Source: Sulfurospirillaceae bacterium
Lineage (GTDB): Bacteria > Campylobacterota > Campylobacteria > Campylobacterales > Sulfurospirillaceae
Direction of reading: 5' to 3'
DNA: 64,000 nt
Assembly (NCBI GenBank): GCA_028684065.1
Contig: JAQUGO010000005.1
Span: forward strand, 1 to 64,000
The notes beneath the pieces were generated by a model. That model did not search any database, was not told where the DNA came from, and was given only the letters and a program-made list of their open reading frames with translations. Positions within the stretch are counted from its first letter, which is position 1. Each line of letters opens with the position of its first letter. Shown here one piece after another: positions 32,848 through 41,936 of this stretch. A program made the translations under genes and the position numbers.

Positions 32848-34014
32848 TCAAAAGGGATGAGGTAGCTCAAAGCTATAGCCTTGAAAGAGCTTAAATCCGA
32901 AGGCTTGAGCCGCTTCAGTTGATTTTGAGGAGTTAATGTGGGTCGCAATGCATTGAGCTCCCAATTTTTTAGCAGCATCTAAAAGAGCCAATGCTTTTGT
33001 TTTTGCATGTTCATCAATCTCAAGATTCCGGATGATATCGCCGTGTACTTTTATATATGAGAGACTTTGTGCAGGAAAACATGCAAGGATGGATGCATCT
33101 TCGACGTTATCTAAAGCCGTCGCAATACCTACATGTTTAAACTGTTGAATCGCATCTAAAATGACAGATAAATGTTCTGTCTCTTCGCATTGAATCTCAA
33201 TAATGATATTTTGCTGAGCAAAGGTATGAATTAAAAAAGCCATTCTATCTGAATCCCCTAAATCACAAGAAGAGAGGTTGAGTGCAAGAGGCTCTTTTTT
33301 CAGAGTAAGAAAGTGCTTAATCGTATTAGCACTAACGCTTAAAAGGGTATCGAAGAATTTTTTTTCTCGCGCGATTTTAAGAAAAAGCTTTGGGGATTGA
33401 AGTCCACTATAACACTCCAAACGTAAAAGGGATTCATAATAGATCACATGAAGATTTTTGTCGACAATGGGCTGAAAATCGAATTGAATTTGCTTTTCGG
33501 CAATAGCTTGATCGACTAGCTGTGCGATTTTTTCTTCACTTTCTTCCATTAAAGTATTTGCAAATTCTGAATATGTTACGAAAAGTTGTTCTTCGGCTTT
33601 TGCAACTAAAAGAGCCTTTTGTGCTTTTTGAATGGGTTTAATATGGTCAAAGCTAATACCAATGCGAAAAGAGGGAGAAATTAACACATCGTGATACGTA
33701 TAGCTTTGCTCTTTGAGGACATCCAAGAGAACAAAGATGATTTTTTCCATTGTTGAGAGTTCAAATGTTTGATCCAATAAAAGAATAAATTGATCATTTT
33801 TAAAGCGAAAAAGCTCCATTTCATGAAGCTGTGCGAAGCTAAGCAATGCTTTGGCAAAGGAGCATAATATAAAATTACCGCCCTCATCACTATGAGTTAG
33901 ATTAATTTGCTTAAAATTTCTAATATCAATTAAAAAAAGTTTTGGATGTTTACATGTTAGTAAATATTCATCGAGTGCCGTGGAAGATTTGAGTGTGGTT
34001 AAGGCATCCTTCAT
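32848..34014 (-). CDS. Degenerate GGDEF-EAL protein (probably catalytically dead)
   Basis: A 388-aa cytoplasmic protein with a GGDEF-like domain (~25-145) and an EAL-like domain (~165-388). The GGDEF motif position reads FKNDQF, so cyclase activity is not expected. The EAL signature is ESLLRL. The metal-site DDFGTG has become DNVEDA, and the AEGVET segment reads ATHINS, so key phosphodiesterase residues are lost. It is more likely a c-di-GMP sensor or protein-binding relic. Its start overlaps the mobA stop (ATGA), placing it in the leuC-mobA operon. Confidence 0.85.
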   Translation of the reverse strand: MKDALTTLKSSTALDEYLLTCKHPKLFLIDIRNFKQINLTHSDEGGNFILCSFAKALLSFAQLHEMELFRFKNDQFILLLDQTFELSTMEKIIFVLLDVLKEQSYTYHDVLISPSFRIGISFDHIKPIQKAQKALLVAKAEEQLFVTYSEFANTLMEESEEKIAQLVDQAIAEKQIQFDFQPIVDKNLHVIYYESLLRLECYSGLQSPKLFLKIAREKKFFDTLLSVSANTIKHFLTLKKEPLALNLSSCDLGDSDRMAFLIHTFAQQNIIIEIQCEETEHLSVILDAIQQFKHVGIATALDNVEDASILACFPAQSLSYIKVHGDIIRNLEIDEHAKTKALALLDAAKKLGAQCIATHINSSKSTEAAQAFGFKLFQGYSFELPHPF

Positions 34015-34589
34015 ACACGTCCTTTGGCTTCTTCATATTCATGGGGATAATTGATATTTAAAAAAGGCTCATCACTTTCAAAAGGGATGAACTTGGTGTG
34101 TGATTCTTTGAGAATGGTTCGAATCTTATGCTCATTACGGGAAAGGGCACTTGCTATTTTTTCTTTCAAAGAAGGTGCATAAATTGCACATAATTGATGT
34201 GAACAGGAAGGTGAAGTTGCGATAATGGCATCGGTTTTGGCATCCATATTCTCAAAGAGTTTTTGAAAAATAGAGATTGTTACAAAGGGAGTATCGACAC
34301 TAAGTACACACACAGGAGTATCAAAGTGCTCTAAAATACTTAAAAGCGCAATAAGTGGTGAACTCTCTTCGTATGTATTACTATCTTCGATAAATGAGGC
34401 ATCAAAATTGAATTTCTGTTTGGATTTGGCACTGACATGAATAGTTTCAAAATAAGGTGTAAGGCGGGAGAGTTGAAATTGTGTTAGGGTAGGGAAGCCT
34501 CCAAAAGGTAGAAGTGCTTTGTCCTTTCCCATGCGTGAACTTTTCCCGCCAGCAATGATGATACAGGGTAGCGGGATAAGCGGTTGCAT
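34011..34589 (-). CDS. mobA: Molybdenum cofactor guanylyltransferase MobA
   Basis: A 192-aa nucleotidyltransferase with the N-terminal loop IIAGGKSSRMGKDKALLPFGG (~12-32) that binds GTP. VLSVDTPFV supplies the metal-binding Asp. MobA turns Mo-molybdopterin into the MGD form needed by DMSO-reductase-family enzymes such as the one at 5705. Its start shares a base with the leuC stop (TAATG), and its stop overlaps the EAL-like gene. The family resemblance is clear, though relatives such as MocA have the same fold. Confidence 0.87.
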   Translation of the reverse strand: MQPLIPLPCIIIAGGKSSRMGKDKALLPFGGFPTLTQFQLSRLTPYFETIHVSAKSKQKFNFDASFIEDSNTYEESSPLIALLSILEHFDTPVCVLSVDTPFVTISIFQKLFENMDAKTDAIIATSPSCSHQLCAIYAPSLKEKIASALSRNEHKIRTILKESHTKFIPFESDEPFLNINYPHEYEEAKGRV

Positions 34590-35854
34590 TATAAATCTCT
34601 TGGGTCGGCAATTTTTCCCATCACAGCGCTGGCTGCGGCGACAGCTGAATTGGCAAGATAAATTTCGCTGGTACGATCTCCCATTCGACCGACAAAGTTA
34701 CGGTTTGTCGTAGCAACACAACGCTCGCCTTTTCCTAAAATTCCCATGTAACCGCCTAAGCAAGCGCCACATGTTGGATTACTAAAAACGGCTCCTGCTT
34801 CAATAAAGATGTCAACCAAACCCTCTTTTTGCGCTTGTAAAGAGATTTTTTGTGTTGCAGGGGTTATAATCAATCGTGTCCTACGTGCCACTTTGCGACC
34901 TTTAAGAATTTGAGCCGCAATGCGTAAATCACCGAGTCTACCATTAGTGCAACTGCCAATAAAGACTTGGTCGATACTCAAATCATCTTTAAGTGCTTCG
35001 ATAATAGACTTTCCATTGGACGGTAAAAATGGATAAGCAATCACGGGTTCTAAATTTGCTACATCAATATGAAGGGTTTGAATATAGGTTGCATCATCAT
35101 CAGAATAAAAAAACTTTGGTTCACGCGCAAGAGTTTTATCGCTTAAGAATTCTTTGGTAATGTCATCAACAGCAATGATGCCATTTTTAGCACCCGCTTC
35201 AATCGCCATATTGCACAATGAAAAACGATCATCCATACTTAAATAACTAATCGTATCACCGGTAAATTCAAGGGTACGATACAATGCGCCATCGACCCCT
35301 AAAAGACGGATAACTTCTAAAATCAAATCTTTACCATACACATAGGGTTTTGGCTTGCCACTAAAGACAACTTTAATCGCGTCAGGCACTTTAAACCAGT
35401 TCTCACCCGTAATCATCGCAAAGGCTAAATCCGTTGAGCCCATACCTGTAGCAAAGGTGCCTAAAGCACCGTGTGTACATGTATGAGAATCGGCACCAAT
35501 GATAACATCGCCTGGTACAACGAGCCCTTTTTCAGGTAAAAGTGCGTGTTCAATGCCCATGTCTTTTTCGTCAAAGTAATGTTTAAGATCGTGTTTATAG
35601 GCAAATTCACGGCTGATTTTGGCTTGATTGGCACTGGCAATATCTTTGGCAGGAATGTAGTGATCCATCACGATGCTAAAGCCATCGGGATTAGCCAGTT
35701 TTGTCGCACCGCTCTCTTCAAAGGCATGAATGGAAATAGGGGTGGTAATATCGTTTCCGATAACCATATCAATCTTACTTTTGATAATTTCGCCAGCAAA
35801 AACAGGGCGACCTAGATGGTCGCTAAAAATTTTTTCAGTAATTGTTTGTTTCAT
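34589..35854 (-). CDS. leuC: 3-isopropylmalate dehydratase large subunit
   Basis: A 421-aa aconitase-family enzyme of leucine synthesis (isomerises isopropylmalate). It is the short bacterial/archaeal LeuC type. Cluster ligands are visible in FIGSCTNGR (Cys) and NPTCGACLGGYMG (two Cys). The DSHTCTHGALG segment is typical. The small subunit LeuD is not in the window. An unusual operon order (leuC-mobA-EAL) follows by overlaps. A TTACATGTAA site (35866-35875) lies 12 bases before the start. Confidence 0.92.
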   Translation of the reverse strand: MKQTITEKIFSDHLGRPVFAGEIIKSKIDMVIGNDITTPISIHAFEESGATKLANPDGFSIVMDHYIPAKDIASANQAKISREFAYKHDLKHYFDEKDMGIEHALLPEKGLVVPGDVIIGADSHTCTHGALGTFATGMGSTDLAFAMITGENWFKVPDAIKVVFSGKPKPYVYGKDLILEVIRLLGVDGALYRTLEFTGDTISYLSMDDRFSLCNMAIEAGAKNGIIAVDDITKEFLSDKTLAREPKFFYSDDDATYIQTLHIDVANLEPVIAYPFLPSNGKSIIEALKDDLSIDQVFIGSCTNGRLGDLRIAAQILKGRKVARRTRLIITPATQKISLQAQKEGLVDIFIEAGAVFSNPTCGACLGGYMGILGKGERCVATTNRNFVGRMGDRTSEIYLANSAVAAASAVMGKIADPRDL

Positions 35855-35913
35855 GAATTAAGCCCTTACATGTAAAAGTAAGGTATTTTAGCAAAAAAAG
35901 GTTTAAGAGAAGA

Positions 35914-35951
35914 AAAAGAGGGTGTTTGCGCGTGGATTCACACCCTCTTTT
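35914..35951 (-). terminator. Terminator of the DUF2892 gene
   Basis: A perfect 12-bp stem (35914-35925 with 35940-35951) and a 14-nt loop. On the minus strand it ends in CTCTTTTTC, a good U-tract, 13 bases after the DUF2892 stop. Confidence 0.85.
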
Positions 35952-35964
35952 GAGTATCTAAAGA

Positions 35965-36183
35965 TTATTTACCGCAGCCACAACCACCGCTTCCGCATGA
36001 GTCATTTTTGCTTGTATTTATTTTAAAAGGAATATATGCTGGGCACCAGCCAATAGCAGCAGTAAAAAGAAGGACAGCACCAATAGCTCCAAACCAACTA
36101 CCATAAACAATTCCTGCGATAATAATAGCTATTCCTGCAATTGCACGAATAGCTTTATCTGTTTTTCCTACATTACATGTCAT
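35965..36183 (-). CDS. DUF2892 membrane protein with Gly/Cys-rich tail
   Basis: A 72-aa protein of the DUF2892 family: MTCNVGKTDKAIRAIAGI, two membrane segments (~12-30 and ~34-50) and the typical GWCPAY. The tail SCGSGGCGCGK adds four cysteines and may bind metal or form persulfides. DUF2892 domains often accompany rhodaneses (YgaP). AAGGAG precedes the ATG. It is divergent from the GntR regulator gene. Confidence 0.85.
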   Translation of the reverse strand: MTCNVGKTDKAIRAIAGIAIIIAGIVYGSWFGAIGAVLLFTAAIGWCPAYIPFKINTSKNDSCGSGGCGCGK

Positions 36184-36373
36184 GTAAAACTCCTTATTTT
36201 ATTTTTAACAGTATAGGGCAATTTTGTAAATCTTTCAGTAACATAAGTTACAAAAGTGATAAAAGTGTTTCAAATTATAAATTTTTCACCTATTTAAGAG
36301 GCTTCAATGAAGTATGGTTTTGTAAAAAGATAAGCTATCAAATGGTATACTTAAGCAAAATAACAAAGAGAAC

Positions 36374-37033
36374 ATGATGATTAATCTTAAAAAAGTACAA
36401 ATGCTCCCAGCAAGGGACCAGGTAGCATCTATTTTACGCTCTTCCATTCTTAAAGGAGAGATTAGTATAGGAACTTCTATTACATTAGATAGTGTTGGTG
36501 AACAAGTAGGTATGTCGCGAACACCTGTTCGAGAAGCGTTTCATATTTTAGCGGCGGAAGGTCTCTTAGAGTTACGACAAAATCGTTGCGCCATAGTAAA
36601 AGGCATATCTGAAGAGAGTATTCAAGACCATTATGAGATACGTATTTTATTAGAAACTGAGGCGATGAGGCGCGCGTGTAATAATATGAACGACCAGATA
36701 CTAGAAGCTATTCAGAAAGTCGTTCAAGAAGGAATACGTGCGGAGCGTGCAGGAGACATTGAAGCCTATAATCTTGCAAATCAAGCTTTTCATATGACGA
36801 TTTGGGAAGCTGCAAACAGTGAAAAACTCAAATCATTTCTCTCTTCATTGTGGAATGGTTTGTCGTTAGGTAAATATGTCACAGCACAAGAATATGCCGC
36901 TACGTCATCATCCGAACATGAAAAACTACTTGATTTGATAGTTCGTAAAGATTATGACGGGGCATGTCAAACAATGCGAGAGCATATTATTCGAAGTATG
37001 AACAGTACGCTCTCAAATTTTAAAGAAAATTAA
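36374..37033 (+). CDS. GntR-family regulator (FadR/FCD subgroup)
   Basis: A 219-aa transcription factor. The N-terminal winged helix (~10-75) has [27 protein letters not shown], the GntR recognition helix. The FCD ligand domain (~80-215) has [15 protein letters not shown] and the metal-binding histidines in [11 protein letters not shown] and [11 protein letters not shown] regulators sense carboxylic acids. It ends 4 bases inside the convergent hydratase beta gene. The identical elements in front of the hydratase and carrier genes are its likely targets. A half-site (GTGATAAAA) lies near 36256-36264 in its own leader. Confidence 0.9.
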   Translation: MMINLKKVQMLPARDQVASILRSSILKGEISIGTSITLDSVGEQVGMSRTPVREAFHILAAEGLLELRQNRCAIVKGISEESIQDHYEIRILLETEAMRRACNNMNDQILEAIQKVVQEGIRAERAGDIEAYNLANQAFHMTIWEAANSEKLKSFLSSLWNGLSLGKYVTAQEYAATSSSEHEKLLDLIVRKDYDGACQTMREHIIRSMNSTLSNFKEN

Positions 37034-37644
37034 CTTTTAGCGATCATTTCAACAATCTCTTTTGATGTTGATTTTAAGGCTTTTTCTTTGCGCTCATGAA
37101 ATGTTACTTTGTTGGTTTCAAAGAGATTATTGCCTTCGGTATCAATCGAGATAATAAGAGGACCAAACTCTTTGACCTTCAATACCCAAAATGCTTCAGG
37201 CATACCGAATTCTGGCCACTCTTTGTCCACAATTTTTTCGACTTGTTCGGCCGCTATGACACCACAACCTCCTGGAAATACAGCATGTACTGCAACACTT
37301 TCTTTGCACCCTTCTGCTGTTTTAGCACCCATTCCACCTTTTCCTATAACAAGTTTGACACCCGTTTTGGCTAAAAACTCTTTTTCGTAACGCTCCATTC
37401 GCATACTGGTAGTTGGTCCAATGGAAACCATCTCCCAACCACCCTCTACATCTTTGACAATAGGACCTGCATGAAAAATAGCAATTCTATCCATTGGAAG
37501 TTCTGGCATAATGCCTTCTGCAATAACACGTCTATGTCCTTCATCTCTACATGTAACGAGTGTTCCATTTAAGTAAACAATATCTCCAACACGAAGGGAT
37601 TTAATATCTTCATCAGCGATAGGAGTTGTTAAAATCTTTTTCAT
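37030..37644 (-). CDS. ttdB: L(+)-tartrate dehydratase / class I fumarase beta subunit
   Basis: A 204-aa C-terminal partner of a class I Fe-S hydro-lyase. Landmarks: [46 protein letters not shown]. Length matches TtdB (~200). With the alpha subunit it dehydrates L-tartrate to oxaloacetate or interconverts fumarate and malate; sequence alone does not settle which. It overlaps the alpha stop by 4 bases. The GntR gene ends inside it from the other side. Confidence 0.85.
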   Translation of the reverse strand: MKKILTTPIADEDIKSLRVGDIVYLNGTLVTCRDEGHRRVIAEGIMPELPMDRIAIFHAGPIVKDVEGGWEMVSIGPTTSMRMERYEKEFLAKTGVKLVIGKGGMGAKTAEGCKESVAVHAVFPGGCGVIAAEQVEKIVDKEWPEFGMPEAFWVLKVKEFGPLIISIDTEGNNLFETNKVTFHERKEKALKSTSKEIVEMIAKS

Positions 37645-38540
37645 AAGTGCGCCCCTTTATGTGAAATAATTTCATAATTCAACTCTTTGTCAAACCGAAT
37701 CATGCCATGTCGATTTGCCCAGCACCCTACGGTGACACCTACACCAAGGACGGAGGGGTGATGTGCCATTCCTTCGACATGCACAGCCATAACGGTATTT
37801 TGCCCCGATATTCCTTGTGGTCCAAGCCCTATGGCATTAAGACCTTCTTGGATACTTATTTCCATTGCGGCAGCTTTGGGGTGTGGGTGAGAGGTGCCAA
37901 TGGGACGTAGCATCGCTCTTTTAGAAAGTACGGCAGATGAATTAGAACATGTCCCAATACCAACACCTACTACCAAAGGAGGGCAAGCATTGATACCCCA
38001 ATCCACAATGGTGTCAAAGACAAATTTCATCGCCCCTTCATAGCCAGCTAGAGGAGGTAATACGATGGAGCGACCGGGCAGTGAGCATCCACCGCCTGCT
38101 TGGTAAATCTCGATTTCTACATTACTGCTGTCATCAACAATTTCCCATTCGATATAGGGGACATTGGTTCCTACATTGGTTCCGGTATTGATTTCATCAA
38201 AGACTTCTACAGCATTAAGACGAAGTGGCGCACTTTTAGTAGCTTTAATTGTTGCTTCTTTGAGAATTTCACGTAATTGTCCTAAATAAGGAAATTTTGC
38301 GCCAGATCGTACAAAGTATTGAATAACACCTGTATCTTGACATGTAGGTCGGCTTAGTTTTTTTGCTTTATCCATATTGTCAAACATACAATCGTAAATA
38401 ACCTTTGCTAAAGGTTTTGTTTCTTGCTCTCGAAGCTCGGTGAGCTTTGCCATAACATCATCAGGGAGCTCTTTGGAGACCAGGTCTACAAACTTTCCTA
38501 ATATCTCCACCATACTCGTTTTTTTGTCTATCGCAGTCAT
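37641..38540 (-). CDS. ttdA: L(+)-tartrate dehydratase / class I fumarase alpha subunit
   Basis: A 299-aa Fe-S hydro-lyase subunit. It strongly resembles E. coli Ttd[15 protein letters not shown] (cluster Cys), [22 protein letters not shown] (Cys), [15 protein letters not shown] and GCWANRH. Two-subunit class I fumarases look alike. The adjacent TtdT-like carrier supports a tartrate or C4-dicarboxylate role. GGAGGT precedes the ATG. The 38575-38602 element in its promoter is identical over 19 bases to the carrier's. Confidence 0.87.
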   Translation of the reverse strand: MTAIDKKTSMVEILGKFVDLVSKELPDDVMAKLTELREQETKPLAKVIYDCMFDNMDKAKKLSRPTCQDTGVIQYFVRSGAKFPYLGQLREILKEATIKATKSAPLRLNAVEVFDEINTGTNVGTNVPYIEWEIVDDSSNVEIEIYQAGGGCSLPGRSIVLPPLAGYEGAMKFVFDTIVDWGINACPPLVVGVGIGTCSNSSAVLSKRAMLRPIGTSHPHPKAAAMEISIQEGLNAIGLGPQGISGQNTVMAVHVEGMAHHPSVLGVGVTVGCWANRHGMIRFDKELNYEIISHKGAHL

Positions 38541-38574
38541 GCGATACCTCCTTCATTCAAGGTTGTGCTATATT

Positions 38575-38602
38575 TAATATGTGATATGTGATATTTTATC
38601 AC
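38575..38602. promoter_or_regulatory. Predicted operator in the ttdAB promoter
   Basis: On the minus strand the site reads TATCACATATCACATATTA (38593-38575), identical to 40137-40155. It continues into a perfect inverted repeat GTGATA-TTT-TATCAC (38588-38602). Position ~35-60 bases before the ttdA start fits a repressor or activator site. The adjacent GntR/FCD regulator is the natural candidate. Confidence 0.7.
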
Positions 38603-38628
38603 CGATTAATAAAGAGTAAGCTTAAACT

Positions 38629-38675
38629 AAAAAAGCCTCTTCGTTCTTTACATGTAAAGAGGAAGAGGCTTTTTT
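38629..38675 (-). terminator. Terminator of the carrier gene
   Basis: The outer 14-bp stem (38629-38642 with 38662-38675) carries A6/T6 ends usable on both strands. The loop contains CTTTACATGTAAAG (38646-38659), which is itself a perfect palindrome with the recurrent TTACATGTAA. It lies 26 bases downstream of the minus-strand carrier gene. Confidence 0.85.
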
Positions 38676-38700
38676 TAAATATTGTTACAAATAACCAGTA

Positions 38701-40110
38701 TTAAATAAAAATAAAAACCCCCAATAAGAGTACCGCAATAAAGATTGCTCCAAAAATAGCACCGAGTGCCCACCATCTAGCTTGCGAGATATAGCCTGCA
38801 CCGTACCATAATGGTGAAGGTCCCGTTCCATAAGGAGTGATAATTCCCATTAAACCAATAGTTCCAGAAAGTAAAATCATGAATGTCATGAGTTGTTCTG
38901 GTGCAATCAATTTAGCTGCGATGACGATGAAAATGGGCATCAACGCTGTCGTATGTGCGGTTAAACTTGCAAAAAAGTAATGCAACAAAAAGAAAACTAA
39001 TAGCATAGAGAGCATGAGCATCGTAGGGGTCAATCCTGAGAGTGAGGTTTCAGCGCTTTTGCCAATCCACGCAAGGATGCCGACATCTTTGAGTCCTGAA
39101 GCGAGTGCAACAAGAGTGGCAAACCAAACCAAGATGTTCCACGCTGGTTTATTAGAGATAACATCATCCCATGTAATGACGTGAGAGAGTACCATTAAAG
39201 CAACAACAGAAACAGCCACCATAGTAGCATCTACCCCAAGAGTTTTACCAAATACCCAGAGTAAAAGAGCAACAATGGCAAATGTTGCCATTAAAATTTC
39301 TTTGAAAGAAATAGCTCCCATTGTTTCGAGTTGTTCTTTTGCCCAAACAGGTGCTTCTGGAGAGTGCTTTTGTGTTGGAGGGAAAATTAAGTAGACCAAA
39401 AGAGGTGTTACGAGAAAAAGAGGAAACATCAAAGGAACCATAATTTTTGCCCAGTCACCCCATTCAATAACGATTTTTGCACCTTTGCTTACAAGATCAA
39501 TAGCTAAAAGGTTGGGTGCTAGTGCTGTTAGGAACATTGAACTTGTAACACACGTGACAGTCATCGCTACCCATGTAATGTAGGCTCCCATTTTTCGGGG
39601 TTCATTTTCTGGGGTAGAACCGAAGATGATAGGAATATTAATAGCGATAGGATAAATGGTACCACCACTACGTGCCGTATTTGAAGGCATAAAAGGAGAA
39701 AGGACTAAATCAGCAAAGGCTACTGCGTAACCCAAACCTAATGAGCTTTTACCCATAAATTTAATCATAATCAATGAGATACGCTTCCCTAAGCCAGTTT
39801 TTTGATAACCAAGTGCAAACATAAAAGCAGCAAAAATCAGCCAAATCGTACCGTTAGAAAAACCAGAAAGTGCCCATTTTGCATTGGCCGCAGGTGTTTT
39901 GCCTACAAGTCCAAGCATAGCAACAAGCGATATGCCAATTAAACCCACAAGGGCAGCAGGTACGGGTTCAATTACCAGACCAACAATAACCGCTAAGAAG
40001 ATGGCCATAAAGTGCCACGCATTAGCGCTAAGCCCCTCAGGTGCAGGGATAAACCAAACAATCAACAAGACAAATACTGGTGTCAACATCTGCAAAGCAT
40101 GTTTTGACAT
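38701..40110 (-). CDS. DASS-family anion carrier (TtdT/CitT-like)
   Basis: A 469-aa membrane protein with about 12 hydrophobic segments of the divalent anion:sodium symporter family, closest by eye to E. coli TtdT (tartrate/succinate antiporter). Motifs include LIFAAFMFALGYQKTGLGKRI, PFMPSNTARSGG and ITPYGTGPSP. ATG 40110 has GGAGG just upstream. A longer frame from 40149 would start inside the operator, so I reject it. Substrate is likely tartrate, fumarate, malate or succinate. Confidence 0.9.
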   Translation of the reverse strand: MSKHALQMLTPVFVLLIVWFIPAPEGLSANAWHFMAIFLAVIVGLVIEPVPAALVGLIGISLVAMLGLVGKTPAANAKWALSGFSNGTIWLIFAAFMFALGYQKTGLGKRISLIMIKFMGKSSLGLGYAVAFADLVLSPFMPSNTARSGGTIYPIAINIPIIFGSTPENEPRKMGAYITWVAMTVTCVTSSMFLTALAPNLLAIDLVSKGAKIVIEWGDWAKIMVPLMFPLFLVTPLLVYLIFPPTQKHSPEAPVWAKEQLETMGAISFKEILMATFAIVALLLWVFGKTLGVDATMVAVSVVALMVLSHVITWDDVISNKPAWNILVWFATLVALASGLKDVGILAWIGKSAETSLSGLTPTMLMLSMLLVFFLLHYFFASLTAHTTALMPIFIVIAAKLIAPEQLMTFMILLSGTIGLMGIITPYGTGPSPLWYGAGYISQARWWALGAIFGAIFIAVLLLGVFIFI

Positions 40111-40136
40111 TGTAAGACCTCCGAAGTTTAATATTT

Positions 40137-40155
40137 TATCACATATCACATATTA
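40137..40155. promoter_or_regulatory. Predicted operator in the carrier promoter
   Basis: TATCACATATCACATATTA is identical to the element before ttdA. It lies 27-45 bases upstream of the carrier start codon, probably at or just after the promoter. The two copies are in the same orientation relative to the genes they control. Confidence 0.7.
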
Positions 40156-40237
40156 TAGAAATAATAGGATGACTAAGCTTAAATAATTATTAGTTTAGTA
40201 AGTATGAAATAAAGGGATTATGGTAAAAAAAATGCGT

Positions 40238-40277
40238 GAAATAGTATTTTTTTATTAAAATTAAAAAATACTATTTC
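40238..40277. terminator. Long AT-rich inverted repeat after the Crp/Fnr gene
   Basis: A perfect 15-bp inverted repeat (40238-40252 with 40263-40277) around a 10-nt loop, with T6/A6 on the inner stem. It is 29 bases downstream of the minus-strand regulator gene and most likely its terminator. It also lies upstream of the carrier promoter. Confidence 0.55.
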
Positions 40278-40306
40278 TATAATAGTTTCATGACAGAAGT
40301 TTAAAA

Positions 40307-40921
40307 TTATAAGATTTCTATTTCTTTGCGGTGAAGTGTAATGAGATGTTGCTTTTCGAGGTCTTTAAGTATACGACTGACCACAACGCGTGATGTGCCA
40401 AGGGCTTCGCCTATCTCTTCGTGTGTTGCTTGTACTCGTGGTGTTTTATGTGATTTTAACCATGCTAAGATTCGGCTGTCCAATTTTTTAAATTTAATAT
40501 CGTGAATCAACGTTGCAAGCGCGTCAAGCTTGATAGTAAAAAGAGAAAATACAAAATTAAGATAGGGTGGAGATCGGTGCATCAGCTCTTTGACTACTTT
40601 TTCATTAATTAACCATCCCTCAATATCACTAAGACTTTGAGCTGTGCCAATGGCAGGTGTTTGAGAGATGGTACTTGAAGTATTGATGATGCACTGTTCT
40701 CCCGCATTAAGCAGATACAGAGGGATTTTTTTATCATTTTCAGCGTACATGTAAAGCTCGATTTCACCTTCACCTAGGAGTAAAATATCGCGGCAGATGT
40801 CATCTTGATAAAACAAGATACTCTCTTTTTTGATACTAATTTTTCTAGCATTATCTTGCAAATAGGCAAAATCTTTAGGGCTCAGTGTTTTTGCAAATTC
40901 AAATTCATTCAAATGAAGCAT
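40307..40921 (-). CDS. Crp/Fnr-family transcription regulator
   Basis: A 204-aa regulator. A cyclic-nucleotide-binding-type beta roll (~15-125) with GEGEIELYMYAENDKKIPLYLLNAGEQCI. The dimer helix follows, and a winged helix at ~150-200 has THEEIGEALGTSRVVVSRILKDLEKQHLI. No N-terminal cysteine cluster as in FNR; Cys51 and Cys81 stand alone. It would respond to a small molecule or redox state not visible from sequence. The carrier gene lies downstream on the same strand, so control of it is possible. Confidence 0.87.
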   Translation of the reverse strand: MLHLNEFEFAKTLSPKDFAYLQDNARKISIKKESILFYQDDICRDILLLGEGEIELYMYAENDKKIPLYLLNAGEQCIINTSSTISQTPAIGTAQSLSDIEGWLINEKVVKELMHRSPPYLNFVFSLFTIKLDALATLIHDIKFKKLDSRILAWLKSHKTPRVQATHEEIGEALGTSRVVVSRILKDLEKQHLITLHRKEIEIL

Positions 40922-40972
40922 AGAAGCCTTTACATGTAGAGATATTTACACTCTATTCTATCTTAGCTTTGA

Positions 40973-41377
40973 TTAAACAAATCCTTTATAATTGTCTAGA
41001 AAACGTTTTATACCCTCTTGGGCAAAATAAGTTTCACTCCAAGGTTTATCGTCGATAATAAGATAGTATTGCTCTTTAAGTACATAGACTTCCACTTGAA
41101 CACTTTGATGGTTGCCAAGGCTTGCTATAAGCGTTTTACGCTCATAATATTCACCTTCAAAAGCATCTAAAATTTTCATATCTTCTTCACTGATATCAAA
41201 ATAAACCACGCCAGTAACACTTTCATTGGCTGGGAATATAACGGGGTATTCATCCCCTTTTACACATCTTCGTGCATATCCATTAATAGTGCCTCTCTCT
41301 GCTTTGTAGTCACCTTTTATCAGTCTCTTCCATACACCCGAAAACATCAATGAACCATACGTTAATAAATGCGCCAT
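40973..41377 (-). CDS. Gamma-glutamylcyclotransferase-like (AIG2/GGCT) protein
   Basis: A 134-aa protein with the GGCT fold signature LLTYGSLMFSGVW at its start, YPVIFPANESVTGVVYFDIS, and the catalytic-type glutamate in LDAFEGEYYERK. These enzymes release 5-oxoproline from gamma-glutamyl amines, or have unknown substrates. It is a single gene, divergent from the GNAT gene. Confidence 0.85.
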   Translation of the reverse strand: MAHLLTYGSLMFSGVWKRLIKGDYKAERGTINGYARRCVKGDEYPVIFPANESVTGVVYFDISEEDMKILDAFEGEYYERKTLIASLGNHQSVQVEVYVLKEQYYLIIDDKPWSETYFAQEGIKRFLDNYKGFV

Positions 41378-41477
41378 TTACTCTCCTTTGGTGAAATAAT
41401 AGCACTCTTTTGTTGGGAATGGTGTTTAAAAATAGACCAAAATGGTATAATGAAACCATTGATAACCTAAAGGGTAC

Positions 41478-41936
41478 ATGGTGAAAAGTAAACGTACAAG
41501 TAATGCAAATAATGATTTTCAGGCATTAACACACCTTCTTGATAGTGAACTAAAGGCACGATATGGAAACCTTCAAGACATCTATGACCAACACAATGTG
41601 ATTACACTTATTGAAACGGCATTGGTCGGTTTTAATGACGGTGAACCCATTGCATGTGGGTGTTTTAAAGCCATTGATAATATGACCGTGGAAATCAAAC
41701 GAATGTTTGTTTTGCCTGCGTATCGCAGACGAGGGTTTTCTTCGCAGATATTACATGACCTTGAACAGTGGGCTTATACTCTAGGATACCAATATGCGCG
41801 CCTTGAAACAGGCCAATCTCAACCTGAAGCCATTGCTTTGTATCAAAAACAAGGGTATAGTATTATTGACAATTTTGAGCCTTATATTGGTATGAGCAAT
41901 AGCGTGTGTATGCAAAAAGAATTAAGGAATGTATGA
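41478..41936 (+). CDS. GNAT-family N-acetyltransferase
   Basis: A 152-aa acetyltransferase. The acetyl-CoA loop is RMFVLPAYRRRGFSSQILHDLEQWA (~75-99), and LETGQSQPEAIALYQKQGY (~112-130) is the C-terminal GNAT region. Substrate unknown. ATG 41478 has AAAGGG upstream. The stop overlaps the ogt start (ATGA). Confidence 0.85.
   Translation: MVKSKRTSNANNDFQALTHLLDSELKARYGNLQDIYDQHNVITLIETALVGFNDGEPIACGCFKAIDNMTVEIKRMFVLPAYRRRGFSSQILHDLEQWAYTLGYQYARLETGQSQPEAIALYQKQGYSIIDNFEPYIGMSNSVCMQKELRNV

Noticed and set aside
40111-40149. Longer start for the anion carrier (ATG 40149)
   Set aside because: It lies within the 19-bp operator-like element, and GGAGG points to ATG 40110.
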